Source: Anodontia alba
Lineage: Eukaryota; Mollusca; Bivalvia; Lucinida; Lucinidae
Direction of reading: 5' to 3'
Assembly: GCA_964016985.1 (NCBI GenBank)
Contig: OZ024828.1
Span: forward strand, 28,278,581-28,342,580
Length of the DNA: 64,000 nt
The translations under genes and the position numbers were made by a program. The notes under the pieces were generated by a model. It was not told where the DNA came from. It was given only the letters and a program-made list of their open reading frames with translations, and ran no database searches. Shown one piece after another: positions 1 through 11,821 of the stretch; position 1 is the stretch's first letter; each line of letters opens with the position of its first letter.

Positions 1-23
1 AGATTCTACTACATACAAAGATT

Positions 24-800
24 CTTTGCATGAACATGAAGGCCCGGATCAGGCTACAGTGACACATAGGTTAATACTTGACTTTTCACCTGGAGATTTT
101 ACAACAGCCAAAGGTTCTTTGCATGAATTGTGAAGGCCTGATCATACTAAAATGCAGGCTTATCCAGACCTTCACTATTCACCAGAAGATTCTACTACAT
201 GCAAAGATTTACAAGAACAGTGAAGGCCAGGATCAGACTACATGGACATGCAGGCTAATCTGGAACTTCATTATTCACCAGGGCCCAGTTGTTCAAAGCT
301 AACGATGTGGTTAGTTAACGATTCGTTAAAATTTACATCGAGTGATACACAAATATGCTGAAATGTTTTGCTGAAAAAAATGTGAGTACTTTTGCATTGC
401 AAAAGCTACTCACATTTGTTCAGCAAAAAATATTAGAATATTGTATATTGAATCTGCTAAAACAGTTAACCAAATGACCCTTAACGAGCTCGTTAAGCTA
501 ACGACACTTTGAACAACTGGGCCCAGGAGATCCTAAAACAGATTCTTTGCATGAAGAGGGAAGGCCCAGATCAGGCTACAATGGCAAGTAGGCTAATCCA
601 GACCTTGACTATTCACCAGTAGATTGTACAACTGCCAAAGATTCTTTGAATAAACAGTAAAAGCCCTGAACACACAAGGAAATGCAGGCTGATCCAGACC
701 TTCACTATTCAACAATAGACTCTATAGCACCCAAAGATTCTTTGCATGAACAGGAAAGGCTCTGAGCTTACATGGACAAACAGGCTGATCCTGATCTCAT
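24..800. repeat. Degenerate ~94-bp tandem repeat
   Basis: The phrase 'attctttgcatgaaca' followed by 'gaaggcc..gatca' recurs near 24, 114, 200, 541, 634 and 736, spaced about 90-96 bases apart once the MITE at 282-523 is removed. Monomers differ by many substitutions, so the array is old. I see no coding potential; the 74-residue frame at 78-302 is only an open stretch through the repeat. Confidence 0.7.
282..523. mobile_element. MITE with GGCCCAGTTGTTCAAAG inverted ends and 3-bp CAG duplication
   Basis: The ends are inverted copies: ggcccagttgttcaaag on the left and ctttgaacaactgggcc on the right. CAG flanks both sides (279-281 and 524-526). The interior has a second palindrome around two copies of 'gtgagta...tactcac'. 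It sits inside the ~94-bp tandem repeat, and removing it restores 'ttcaccaggaga', like neighbouring units. A relative at 7187-8937 is flanked by CTG, so the target looks like CWG. A 3-bp duplication would suit a PIF/Harbinger-type mobiliser; that assignment is inference. No ORF is present. Confidence 0.85.
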
Positions 801-988
801 AGCAACAGATAAGGCTCTTTTTTCATCCAAAAAGTACTGATATCTTTCTTATTTCTTCACGAACACATATGTTGTGGGTACTCATTAGAAGCGGCTCAAC
901 GAGCCGCTTCTAATGAGTACCCACAACATACGTTTTCGTGAAGGTATAAGAAAAATATTATGTGGATACCCCCTCTTATCTAGCTATG
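800..988. mobile_element. Foldback (long palindrome) element, copy P1
   Basis: Two near-perfect arms meet at the centre near 900 ('gcggctcaacgagccgc'). They contain the family signature 'gtgggtactcattagaag' and its reverse complement, and outer 'cttatttc...gaaataag'-like segments. The ends resemble other copies: 'agataagg' on the left, 'cttatctagctatg' on the right. No coding capacity; mobilised in trans if it is a transposon. Confidence 0.8.
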
Positions 989-2225
989 TGATCTTCCTTA
1001 CTCACTCACGGTTCATACAGGCAAGGAATGACACCAGTAGATTCTATACTAGCCATGAAAGATTACATGATTTGTCAAAGAAATAAAAGAGTTTATCTGG
1101 AAGTCATTATTATCCTAAGCAGATAGTCTGTATATGGAATTATATTTGTCTACTCTTTGTGAGAAGCTTCTTTTTCCACAAGACATCTTGTTCATGGATC
1201 AAATGCACCATAGTGTGCTTGATTCTGAAATTAGACATACACACATATAACAACTGATGCCTTTCATAAACAAGAAAACAATGCAACTTTTATTTGGAAA
1301 AATATGAAGGAGGCACCTTATATGAACATATGTAATAATGACAATAAACAAGACCTTTCATCTTAAAGGAAACCTCTCCTGAGTCCCGCTGGTCCATCAA
1401 ATAAAAAAATGAAAGTCTGTGACTTGACCCAAGGGGTGAGGCTTGCATTTAACAAATCCTTGGACCAATATATAACATTAGTCCAAGTACAAATGTATCA
1501 ATAACATCCATCCAAGCATCAAGGAGATATATAGCTTTAAAAACTTACCATAAAGCATTGAAAGGAAACTTCTAAGTCCATAACCTCGACCTCAAGGTCA
1601 ATAAGTGATATGGAGCTTGCATGTAGCAAAACTTTGAATGAGTATCTTGATGTCCATTTAGTCAGTCAGGAGATACTGATCTCTAAAAACTACAGGGTAA
1701 AAGTTAAACATTAAAAATTCTAAGTCCGTGACTTTGACCTCAATTACATCCAATGGGTTGGGGTAAGACTTAATACTTGATGTCAGACTATATGGCTGCA
1801 GTCATTAACATCAACCCAAGTATTAAATAAATCCATTATGGCATTCAGTTGTTAGCTATTTAAAACTTTCATATAAAATTTAACAAGAAAAATTACACTC
1901 TGTGACCCTTGTCCTTTGGTGAAGGTGGCACTGTGTAAAATTTAGGAGCAGAATCTATCAATCACCATCAGCCCATTTTCGTCAGAAGACCCAAAAAAGT
2001 GTAACTGGCAAACAATGCAGACCCAGATCAGATGCAGCAGAATGCAGTGTCTGATCAGGGTCTCAACCATCTGCATTTTTCTCCAGGAATATCTAATCAC
2101 ATTACAAAGCCTGACGTACCAAAATTGAAATTGGACTCTTCCAATTTATAGTTTGGGGGAGTTTATTCAGTCTGAAGTGGGTTGGATCCTCCACTGGGTT
2201 TGTATAATATGGCTTCTATATAACT
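989..2225. other. AT-rich DNA with weak dispersed repeats
   Basis: No convincing exon. Between about 1370 and 1980 the phrase 'taagtcc.tgac.ttgacctcaa' recurs loosely, which resembles the interior of an old tandem-repeat element. At 1995-2200 lies a dispersed repeat (lacking good ends) that contains 'aacaatgcagacccagatcag' and 'attggactcttccaatttat'. It recurs at 9908-10095 on the same strand and at 18590-18765 inverted. Confidence 0.5.
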
Positions 2226-2306
2226 TTTAATGTGAAAGCTTAACATTTGTGGGGATCCAATCATAGGCCACGAGTGGTGGTCCAGAGAGATGATACAAAC
2301 AACATA

Positions 2307-5004
2307 CAAGAGGGCCAAGGTAGCTCTGATCACTCACCTGATTACCAGATAAACTGGCTTTTCGGTTCAGGACATGAAGTGCAAAATAGATTTTCAAGAT
2401 AGCGGCCATCTTGAATTTCTAATCGGAATGATTTTAGCTCTTTTTTATCTATGTCACCCTGATGCTTCTTACCAAGTTTTGAGTCCATATGCCTTTTAGT
2501 TCAGGAGAAGAAGCGAAAACTAGACTTTCAAGATGGCAGCTATGGGGGTCATCTTGGATTTCTGATCAGAATGAGTTTAGCTATTTTAATCTACTCGTCA
2601 TCCCAATGCTTCCTATCAAGTTTCAAGACAATCAACCTTTTGTTTCAGGAGAAGAAGCAAAAATAGATTTTCAAGAATGTGCCATCTTAGATTTCCCATC
2701 TGAACAATTTTAACAATTTTTTTTTATCTACAAGTCACCGATGCTTCCTACCAAGTTTCATGTCAATTGGTCTTTCATTTCAGGAGAGGAAGATAAAAAA
2801 TATTTTTGACGGTGGCCATGGCGGGTATTTTGGATTTCAGATTACTTTCCTTTCAGGAGAAGCAGCAAAAAATAGATTTTAAAGATACCAGCCATAGCGA
2901 CCAGCTTGGATTTCCGATGTGGACAATTTTAGCTATTTTTTATCTACAAGTCACCCTGATGCTTCCTACCAAGGACCAAGTCAATTAGCCTTTTGGTTCA
3001 GGAGAAGAAGTGAAAAATAGATGTTCAAAATGGCGGCAATCTTGGATTTCCGATCGGAATGATTTTAACTACTTTTGATCTTTAAGTTTTAAGTCAGCTG
3101 GCTTTTTAGTTCAGGAGAAGAAGCAAAAAATAGATTTTCAAGATGGGGGCCATCCTGAATTTCCAACTGGTACAATTTCAGCAATTTTTGATGTACAAGT
3201 GCCAATAATGCTTCCTACTAAGTTTCAAGTCAACTGGCCTTTCGGTTCAGGAGAAGAAGCAAAAACAGATTTTCAAGATGGCGGCCATCTTGAATTTTCA
3301 ATCAGACTGATTTTAGCTATTTTTGATCTACAATTCACCCTGATGATTCCTACTAAGCTTCAAGTCAACTACCTATTTGCTTCAGGAGAAGAAGTGAAAA
3401 ATGGATTTTCATGATGGCCACCATGAGGGCCATCTTGGATTTTGGCTTGGAACAATTTTACCTATTTTTGATCTACAAGTCACCCCGATGTTTCATGTCA
3501 ACTGGCCTTTCAGTCCAGGAGAAGAAGCAAAATATAGATTATCAAGATGGTGGCCATCTTGGATTTCCAATTTGACTGATTTTAGATATTTTTGATATAC
3601 AGGCACCCTGATGATTCCTGCAAAAAATAGATTTTCTAGATGGCCACAATGCGGGCCATCTTTGATTTTGGCTCAGAACGATTTTAGCTATTTTTGATCT
3701 ACAAGTCACCCTGATGCTTCATACCAAGTTTCAAGGCAATTGGCCTTTTGGTTCAGAAGAAGTGAAAAATAGATTTTCAAGAAGGCTGCCATAGCTGCCA
3801 TCTTGGATTTCTATAAGGAACAATTTTAGCTACTTTTGATCTATTCTACAAGTCACCACAATGCTTCCTACTGTTTCTAGTCAGTTGAATTTTTAGTTCA
3901 GGAGAAGAAGCAAAAAATAGATTTTCATGATGGCGCCATAAAATCATTCTGATCCGAAATCTGAGGTGGCCACCATGGCGGTCTGATTTCGGATCAGAAG
4001 GATTTTTTGCTATTTTTGATCTACAAGTCACCGCGATGCTTCCATCCAAGTTTCAAATCAGTTGGCTTTTAAGTTTATGGCCACCATAAAATCATTCTGA
4101 TCCAAAATCTGAGGTGGCCAGCATGGCGGCCACCTGGATTTTGGATCAGAAGGATTTTAGCTATCTTTGATCTACAAGTCACTCAGATACACCCAGTTTC
4201 AAGTCAATTAGTCTTTTGATTCAGAAGAAATGAAAAATAGATTTTCAAGATGGCCATCATGGTGGCCATCTTGGACTGGAACGATTTTTGCTATTTTTGA
4301 TCAAGACAAATAATTTGAGCATGACTCATGATGGATGCTTCAAAAATGTGACCTCTAGAGAGTTAACAAGATTTTCCATTGATTTGGCTTGGTGACCTAG
4401 GTTTTGATCCCAAATGACCCAGTTTCAAACTTGATCTAGAAATCATCAAAACAAACATCGTGAACAAGATTCATGATGATTTCTTTAAAATTGTGGCTTT
4501 TAGAGTGTTAACAACATTTTCCTTTGATTTGGCCTGGTGACTTAGTTTTTGACCCCAAGTGATCCAGTTTGGAACTTGACCTAGAAATTATTAAGACAAA
4601 CATTTGGAGCAATATTCATGACAATTACTTAAAAAATGTGACCTCTGGAGTGTTAACAAGGTTTTCCTTCAGGTACTCATTGGTAACCTAGTTTTGACCC
4701 CAAGTGACCCAGTTTCAACCTTGACCTTGAAATCATAAAGACAAACATTTTGAGCAAGATTCATGATGATTCCTTCAAAAATGTGACCTCCAGAGTGTTA
4801 ACAAGATTTTCCTTTGATCTGACCTGGTGACCTAGTTTTTGACCCAAAGTGACCTAGATTTTATACAGGCATACATTCAGAGCAAGTTTCATTAAGATTT
4901 GGTCAAAACTGTGACCTCTAGAGGATTAACAAACTAAATGTTGACGGCGGACGATGATGGACAGAGGGTGATCACAACAGCTCATCCTTTCTCTCACATG
5001 AGCT
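2307..5004 (+). mobile_element. Old pearl-like tandem-repeat element (E7)
   Basis: It starts with 'acaagagggcc...cactcacctg' and ends with a microsatellite-like GACGG/GATGATGG stretch, 'gtgatcacaacagctcat' and 'catgagctaaaaa', the architecture shared by elements E1-E6. Two internal arrays are visible. At 2400-4290 units of about 115-155 bases contain 'ttcaggagaagaag', 'aagatggcggccatcttgga' and 'tttagctatttttgatctac'. At 4290-4930 units of about 145 bases contain 'tgttaacaagattttcctttgat' variants and 'gacctag'. Short open frames here are shadows of the repeats. The copy is diverged and probably immobile. Confidence 0.7.
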
Positions 5005-5145
5005 AAAAAAATCAGCATCTTATTTAAAGTATTACAAAAAAGGCATAATTCTTTTAGTACTGACCCTTCTGCCCCTATTTCCTATCATTCATATGTGCAT
5101 TGTCTGATGGTCAAGATATCATGAAAATGTGAACAAAATTGGAAA

Positions 5146-6520
5146 CAAGAGGCCCACGGGCCAGGGGTCACTCACCTGAGTGACATAGCCACTGCAGATA
5201 TGCAGATGTTATGCAACATTTTTCCAATCCTATCATCGCAACTAATGAAAAGATCATCCTAATTTTGAAAAAGAATATTATATATGGCATGACAGTCAAT
5301 GGAGTGTGATCATTTGAACAAACTCTCAATCACATTTCAACAGTAGGATCAATGTGAAATTTGGTGGCAACTGCCTAAGTGGTTTCTGAAAAATCATGAT
5401 TTTATACATGTAAAAAGCACAGTGGGAGGAAAATATAATAAACATAAACAAGATGGTAGCCATCTTGGATTTCCAATCAGAATGATTTTAGCTACTGTTG
5501 TTCGACAAGTCACCTCGATACTTCCAATAACTTTGAGTCAATTGCCCTTTCAGTTCAGGACAAAAAGTTCAAAATAGATTTTCAAGATGGCTGCTATAGC
5601 CACAATTTGGGATTTCCTATTGCAACCATTTGAACTATTTTTTGATCTACAGGTCACCCTGATGCTTCCTACCAAGTTTCGAGTCAACTGGCCTTTCAGT
5701 TCAGAAGAAGGAGAGCAAAATAGATTTTCAAGATGGCCACCATCTTGGATTTCCGATCGGAACAATTTTAGCTATTTTTATCCTGATGCTTCCTATGAAT
5801 TTTCAAATCAAGTGGCCCTTTGGTTCAGGAAAATAAGGGAAAAAAAGAGTTTCAAGATGGCCGCCATGACGGCCATCTTGGATTTCCGATCCAAACAATT
5901 TAAGCTATTTTAGATCTACAAGTCATCGGAATGCTTCCTACCAAGTTTCAAGTCAAACAGCCGTTCAGTTCAGGAGAACAAGCGAAAAATAGATTTTCAA
6001 GATGGCTGTCATGGCAGCCATCTTGGATATCTGATACGGATGATTTTAGCTATTTTTGATCTACAGATCACCCTGATGCTTCCTACCTAGTTTAAAGTCA
6101 ATAAGCCTTTCGGTTCAGGAGAAGAATTGAATAGATTTTCAAGATGGAAGCCATGGCGGCCATGTTGGATTTCCAATCGGAACAATTTTGGCCATTTTTA
6201 ATCTGTAAGTCACCTCGATGCTTCCTAACAAGTTTCAAGTCAATTGGCTTTTGGGTTTAGGAGAAGAAATGGAAAAAAGATTTTCAAGATGGCCACCATG
6301 GCGTCCATCTTGCGGACTTCCAATCAGCATGATTTTAGCTATTTTTGATCTACAAATTACCCTGATGCTTCCTACCAAGTTTGGAGTTAATTGGCATTTC
6401 GGTTCAGGAGAAGAAGCAAAAAATAGATTTTCAAGATGGCGGCCATCTTAGATTTCCGATTGGAATAATTTTAGCTATTTTTGATCTATAAGTCACCCCA
6501 ATGCTTCTTACCAAATGAGG
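5146..6520 (+). mobile_element. Pearl-like element E6, 3' end lost
   Basis: The 5' end is 'caagaggcccacgggccagg' with the GGCCC/GGGCC hairpin, then 'tcactcacctgagtgacata', nearly identical to the start of E5 at 20322. The interior is the same 'aagatggcggccatcttgga' array as in E7. The canonical 3' hairpin (…CTCAGGTGAGCTAAA) is not seen, and similarity fades near 6520, so the right end looks truncated. Confidence 0.65.
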
Positions 6521-6619
6521 AGCTGTGATGCCTAAAATTTGAATAAAGCTATTTGACCTATGAGTTGTCTCAACACTGCTAGAAATGTGGCAAACAATAA
6601 AGAGCTATTTTTTATTCTT

Positions 6620-6725
6620 ATTTCCTCATAGAATATATGTTTTGGATATTTGTTAGAATCACCTCACTGAGGCAATTCTAATAAATATCCAAAGCATATG
6701 TTGCTTGAAGTTTTAATGCAATATT
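6620..6725. repeat. Degenerate foldback element (P6)
   Basis: Inverted arms 'atatgttttggatatttgttagaat...cctcactgagg...attctaataaatatccaaagcatat' surround a short centre. It is a diverged relative of the foldback family at 800, 9056, 12195, 13125 and 30420. Confidence 0.6.
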
Positions 6726-6795
6726 CTTGCATAATTTTTCCTCCATGGTCATTTCATGAGTGAAGGTTTTGTGGCATTCAAATTGTCATTATAAC

Positions 6796-7031
6796 TTTGT
6801 TTGTGTTGAGGTTTTACGGCCCAGTCAACCCAATGGGGTCATGTCAAGCGCGGTCAGTTTACCTAACCACACGTTTACTGGGCAGGCTTAGTCCTCTAAG
6901 CGGTTAACCAGTATTGTGCACATTCTTTCGCCAGAAACTGACAACTGCCCTTCTTGAATCAGCGGAAGGGAGAGAATGACCGTAGAAAATATTTCATGAT
7001 CAATCTCCACGAAAGAATGTTGCCGACCTCA
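6796..7031 (-). mobile_element. SINE S1, 5'-truncated, 12-bp target duplication
   Basis: The body matches the full SINE at 28253-28550 (acggcccagtcaaccc, gcaggcttagtcctctaagc, ccagaaactgacaactgccc) but stops at 'gccgacctc', before the tRNA-like head. The insert is bracketed by tgtcattataac at 6784-6795 and 7032-7043. An exact duplication around a 5'-truncated copy is what LINE-driven retroposition produces. The element reads on the minus strand, with its CAAA-rich tail at the left end. Confidence 0.9.
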
Positions 7032-7186
7032 TGTCATTATAACAAAACTGTCGTTGTATCAAGTGTTGGTATAAAGAGGGTTGACTGTACCTCATTATTT
7101 CAGCCAAGTCTAGTGAAAACGGCCCACACAGGAAATACCCAAACAGTGCAGACACAGACCAGCCTGTGTCTCATGGGACTTAGCTG

Positions 7187-8937
7187 TCCAGTTGTTCAAA
7201 ACTAACGATGTCGTTAGTTAACATATTGTTAAAACTTTAATCATTAAATATGGCATATATGCTAATATTTTTGCTGAAGAAATGTGAGTAGCTTTTGCAT
7301 TTGCAAAAGCTACTCACATTTTTTCAGCAAAAGTACTTGTGAACTAGCGCAAGTGCCCAGAGGGTCAGGAATACCCCCCGGCCAGTGCCATTTCTTAACT
7401 ATAAAATATTTTTAAGTTAATGACAATGATATAAGGCAAGATATAGTTTACAATGTCAGTCTCTCAGTGACACTGATCTATCATCCCAAGTACAACTTTC
7501 CTGGAGTAAACAGTCTTCAAGACATGAAGCAAATTTGCTTGGCTGCAAAATCTACGTCACTGACCTACAAATACTTGAGAAATTAATCTGAAGGTCACAC
7601 TGATGCATTATACCAACTATGATGTTAATCCATTAAATAATCTTAAAAGATATTAAGCAAAATCAATAGACTATGAAATTTAGGTCATACTTATTTATAT
7701 TTACTTTGAGCTGAAAGTTTGGGTCACACTGTGTCATTATATGTAAATATTTAGGTATGACATAGGTCACATAATCTATAAAAATATGATAGTAATACAT
7801 CAAATTTTTCTTCAAGATGTAACATAAAATCACTAGACCATGAAATATAGGTCACAGTGACCTACATTTACTTTTCAGTCAACTGTTGGATCATACTAAT
7901 TCATAATCCCAAATAATGATGTTCATACATCAATTAACATCCAAGATATGTGGCAAAATTACTGGACCATGAAATATAGGTCAAGGTGACCTACATTTGT
8001 TAGGCTTCAAATCATGGTCTCACACTGCATCAATATTCCAAGTATCTAATTAATCCATGAAATAGTCTTCAAGATATAAGGCAAAATGGCTGGAGCATGA
8101 AAATATGATCACAATGACCTTGTCTTTATTACACTGAATGCTGATGTGATAAACATGCCTGATGCCCATCCTCCTTTAATAAGAGGTTGTTTGTATAAAC
8201 AAACTGCAACATACTACTTTATTGAGGCATTAATCCATGAAATAGGCTTCAAAATATAAGTCAAAATCACTGAAGCATGAAAATAAGGTCACAATAACCT
8301 TGACCTTATTACACTGAATGTTGATGTGATAAACATGTCTGATGCCCATCCTTCTTTAATAAGAGGTTGTTTGTATAAACAAACTGTAATATATTACTTT
8401 ATTGGTGGTGTCCTAGATTTGACCTCTAGCCCCACCCTGGGGCATGACCCAGGGGTCCATAGATGTAGAATGGAAGAGAACCCTCCCAGGTACCCCCATA
8501 CCAAATATGAAAAGTTGTTGATCAGTGGCTGCAGAGTTATAAGCAAAAGACAAAAACTTCACGTAAAACTTTGAAGTAAACATCACACTATTTTCTAAGT
8601 CTGTGATCTTGACCTTGGGTCAGCAGCATCAGCAGAATGATGTCAGCTATTCTGTAATCATCTAATAGTAACACTTGCCACACATCAACATCCTAAAGTG
8701 TAAGCTTTCAAAAATATATGCAAAAGGAAAAAAAACTTCATGCAAAACTTTGACGCAAAATGTTAACATTTATACAGACGTACAGACGAACGGACGGAAA
8801 GACATAAACTATATACCCCTCGACATACTTCGTATGCTGGGGTATAATTAGATATTGTACTTACATTGTACTATAGCAGTTAACATTTTGATCACTAACA
8901 AGCTCGTTAAGCTAACAATGCTTTGAACAAGTGGGCC
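7187..8937. mobile_element. CWG-type MITE split by a later insertion
   Basis: The left part (7187-7336) and right part (8846-8937) match the MITE at 282-523, including the 'tgtgagtagcttttgca' palindrome and the 'ctcgttaagctaac...gctttgaaca' right end. CTG flanks both sides (7184-7186 and 8938-8940). A 1.5-kb tandem-repeat element (7337-8845) interrupts it. Confidence 0.75.
7337..8845 (+). mobile_element. Tandem-repeat element E9 nested in MITE
   Basis: The 5' end has 'acttgtgaactagcgcaagt', a small hairpin; the 3' end has an 'acggacggaaagac' microsatellite remnant and a hairpin 'atacccc...ggggtat'. Internal units of about 130 bases contain 'catgaaatataggtcac' and 'caagatat..ggcaaaat', the same monomer family as the large array at 52240-53880. 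A 180-bp block containing 'gatgcccatccttctttaat' is duplicated (8158 and 8340). No protein-coding gene. Confidence 0.65.
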
Positions 8938-9055
8938 CTGTGTTTTGCGGTATTCAGTGACTTCGTTAAGTGGACAGTGAAGGCCCTGACCAGACCAGTC
9001 ACTGCCTGACAACTCCAGGTAAGGTCTTTTGAAATGTTCAACCAAACAGTTTTAA

Positions 9056-9230
9056 TACTTTTCTTATTTCTCCATGAAACCATATGGTATGGTACTCATT
9101 AGAAGCATCTCAAAGAGTACCTACAATGTATACCTCGCCAAGGTGCTTGCAACGAGTACCCTTAACACGTTTTCATGGAGAAATAAGAAAATTATTTTGC
9201 TAATATCCCCTTATCTAGAGCTATGGGTAT
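9056..9230. mobile_element. Foldback element copy P2
   Basis: The arms 'cttatttctccatgaaa...gtactcattagaagc' and '...cgagtaccc...ttttcatggagaaataag' form an imperfect palindrome with a rearranged centre, followed by the family's 'tatccccttatctagagctatggg' end. Confidence 0.7.
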
Positions 9231-9592
9231 GCCTGTAGACACACATTTACTTGACAGGAACATTTGTTTTCATCTCTTCTCATTAATCAAGAATTGTAAC
9301 TTTCAATAATAAAAATAGTAAATTACAATACCAGCCAGCACATGACAAAGCCTACAATAAGACTTTTGTGACCAGCAAAGACTCAGATCAGCCTGCGCAT
9401 CCGTGCAGTCTGATCAGAGTCTTTGATGATCACATGTGCCTTCTACAGCGTCCGGGCTATCCAAAGAGGGATAAACAAGAACCCATGCCATATTATGTGG
9501 ATGTACAGGCTGATATTTGCTTAGTCTAATCACACAGGTTTTATTGTAGGTTTTGTCGTGCACTAGCTCATATACTTGTAGTAATAGCTTAC

Positions 9593-9667
9593 CTCTCCAT
9601 AACAACCAAACTTCTCTATCTCCAGCACCAAGGTAATAAATCTATGACAGTGCTTTCTATCTGTCAT
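9593..9667 (-). CDS. Possible first coding exon, minus strand (25 codons)
   Basis: Read on the minus strand, an ATG at 9667 opens a frame of 25 codons (MTDRKHCHRF...KFGCYGE) that ends exactly at a good splice donor, GAG|GTAAGC. Alternatively the exon starts at an acceptor-like GATGACAG at 9661. The residues are charged and mixed, unlike the translated repeats around it. I do not recognise the protein, and the next exon would lie below 9590, where I found none. It could equally be a chance open stretch. Confidence 0.25.
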
Positions 9668-9907
9668 CAAACACAACACAGATTGTCACCTGTCAAAGTT
9701 GCTTCATGAACATCTGTAAATGTAGAAATAATACCATATATATCCTAAATATTGGGACACCTTAATTCTTTACTATGAGGAGTAGAAACAAAAATCAGCC
9801 TTCGAAAATAAGTAAAGTTTCCAAAACTAATAATTTTAACACTTAGCTCTCGAAGTGACATGCATGTTAAATTCCCAAATCCTCACTGCTTCAAGCAGCA
9901 TTAAAGG

Positions 9908-10095
9908 GTAATGTGCAAACAGTGCAGACTCAGATCTGACACCGCAGAATGAAGGGTCTCCACTTTTTGTAAATAGTTAAACCATATTTCTCTAGGAATA
10001 TCTAAATCACATAGCCTGACATTCCTAAAATCAAAATTAGAATCTTCCAATATATAATGTGGGAGACTTCGTTCAGTCTACAATGGGTAAAAACA
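9908..10095 (+). repeat. Dispersed repeat (second copy)
   Basis: Contains 'aaacagtgcagactcagat', 'ttctctaggaatatctaa', 'gcctgacattcc' and 'atcttccaatatataatg' in the same order as 1995-2200. A reverse-oriented copy lies at 18590-18765. I see no clear terminal repeats. Confidence 0.6.
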
Positions 10096-10246
10096 AAAAA
10101 GGTATATTTTCAAGGTGCAGACAACGCTCCTAATACCGACTCTCGATACAACAACAAAATTCGTTACAATGACAATTTGACTGTCACGAAACTTTCGCTT
10201 AAGAGGTAAAAGTTAGTCACAAATTATGCAGGAATATTGTACAAGC

Positions 10247-10417
10247 TTAGCATGATTCCTTTTGTGCATAAGGTACACTTTGATGTAGATTTTTAGGTAA
10301 CACACAGACTTTATGCTCTTTTAACATAATAATCTCAAAAAACTTTGACACAGGTAAGCGACTGTTGTCTCTGTACCTCTCATCAGCAGAAACTAGTTTT
10401 CGGTATTCACAAAGCAT
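10247..10417 (-). CDS. Possible coding exon or gene fragment, minus strand (56 codons)
   Basis: A minus-strand ATG at 10417 starts 56 codons with no stop before TAA at 10247-10249. The frame is open a further 15 codons upstream. The product (MLCEYRKLVSADERYRDNSR...SVPYAQKESC) is rich in charged residues and cysteine and does not resemble any repeat translation in this window. A strong donor-like CACAG|GTAAGCG lies on the opposite strand at 10352, so part of the segment may instead be exonic on plus. I do not recognise the family; it could be a host exon or a degraded transposon gene. Confidence 0.3.
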   Translation of the reverse strand: MLCEYRKLVSADERYRDNSRLPVSKFFEIIMLKEHKVCVLPKNLHQSVPYAQKESC

Positions 10418-10713
10418 GGCCCCCGCCCATCGGGGCCCGCAAAATAGATGGGCCGCCTAAAGCTTCCATGGCACGTACAGCTGCTAGTAACTAAGCAGGA
10501 CTCGAATTCATGTAATTGGGTCGGGTGAAAGTCCCATAAATTTTGTGGCAATGTCTCTGAACTACTGAAATATTGTTGACTTGGATGTTCTATCGCAATT
10601 CATGCAGTGGATTAGAAGTCAAATCAAATTCATTTAGATCTGGCCAACCCACCTATGAAGCACATGATGATAATTTGGACGCACAGATATTGGTAGCACC
10701 TATTAAATTCATA

Positions 10714-10926
10714 TTAACCCATGTCCTGCTGAATAAATTAAGATGCCACGCCCATTTCTAATTTTCAGCCAATCAGGTAACTTGATCCAGATTGTTGACA
10801 TAAATTCTTATGCTGAATGGCAAACAGTGCAGATCCAGATAAGTTGGCTTTTTCAGAAGCCAACTGATCTGGATCTACACTGTTTGCAAAAGCAGGTCTA
10901 TCCGGGTTCAGCAGGACAAGGGTTAA
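10714..10926. mobile_element. TTAA-flanked palindromic MITE, copy M1
   Basis: Flanked by TTAA at both ends; the inner inverted ends are 'ccc-atgtcctgctgaa' and 'ttcagcaggacaagg'. The centre is the near-perfect hairpin 'gatccagataagttggctt...aagccaactgatctggatc'. Family copies are at 11822, 14703, 40051, 44216 and 44933. TTAA duplication is typical of piggyBac and Kolobok transposons; which of these mobilised it is unknown. Confidence 0.85.
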
Positions 10927-11397
10927 TGTGTTTATATATCACTTGCTAATCTGAAATTTTATAGTTCATAGGTGCCCTGAATCTTTTGGCACAACACAGC
11001 TTATACAGTGGTGACAGCGTTTTTTCCTGTCCATGGAAACACATGCAAGCGCTTGTTAACGATTTGGAAACTGAGCGTTTGGACCACTCTTAAACGATTG
11101 TTTCCGTTTTTAGCCAATCAGATCGTTTCTGAAATGTTTCAAGCGTTTCGAATATTAACCAAACACATTAGCGTTCAGAAAACGCTGTCATGGAAACCAT
11201 GTCTGGTTTCAAACATTTTATTGTTTTCAGGGTTATCCAATCAAAATCCTATTGATTCAATTTATTTTAGATCTTTCTTTTTTTTTTTTCTCAGAGTCAC
11301 TTAACAATAATTATAAAATAACTAAAAATTATAGTTAAATAATTTTAGGGTGACGGGTATCTGATGCAATAAAAAGGAAATGTGTGTTTGAAAGACA

Positions 11398-11530
11398 GAA
11401 AATGTGGCCGGACTCTGTCGCTCAGTCGGATGCGCGTCTGACTGGTGATCAGGAGTCGCGGGTTTGATGCTTGCCGGTGCAGTCAGGTAACAGTTCTTTG
11501 TTGCACAGTATTTTCTCACCCGAGACAAAC
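11398..11530 (+). mobile_element. tRNA-derived SINE-like element, different body from S1-S9
   Basis: An A-box-like 'tcgctcagtcgg' and a B-box-like 'gggtttgatgct' are spaced as in a tRNA. The head resembles that of the main SINE family ('tcagtcggatgcgcgtctgactggtgatcag'). The downstream part ('gttgcacagtattttctcac') differs from that family, suggesting a second SINE type or a shuffled body. Confidence 0.5.
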
Positions 11531-11821
11531 ACTGGGTAAATAATTATTTTGATTATGAATTATACTGAATGCAATGATTAGACTCTCATCAATGAATGTA
11601 ATATTTGTAATAATAATAATAATTAAATAAATTACTAAATATATCATTTCAAGTCACGGTTTTGCAGATGTATTAAACATTTCACTGTATCACCATATAT
11701 AGGAGTTCCGTTTTCAAGACTGCGGCTAAGTAGCCTAGAGAAAAATCAAGAGTAAATACATGCATTTCGTTATATTTTCCTTCCGTAATGATTTAGGATG
11801 TTAGATGGCAGCAAGAAGCTA

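Noticed and set aside
78..302. 74-residue frame at the window start
   Set aside because: Runs through the 94-bp tandem repeat and into a MITE end.
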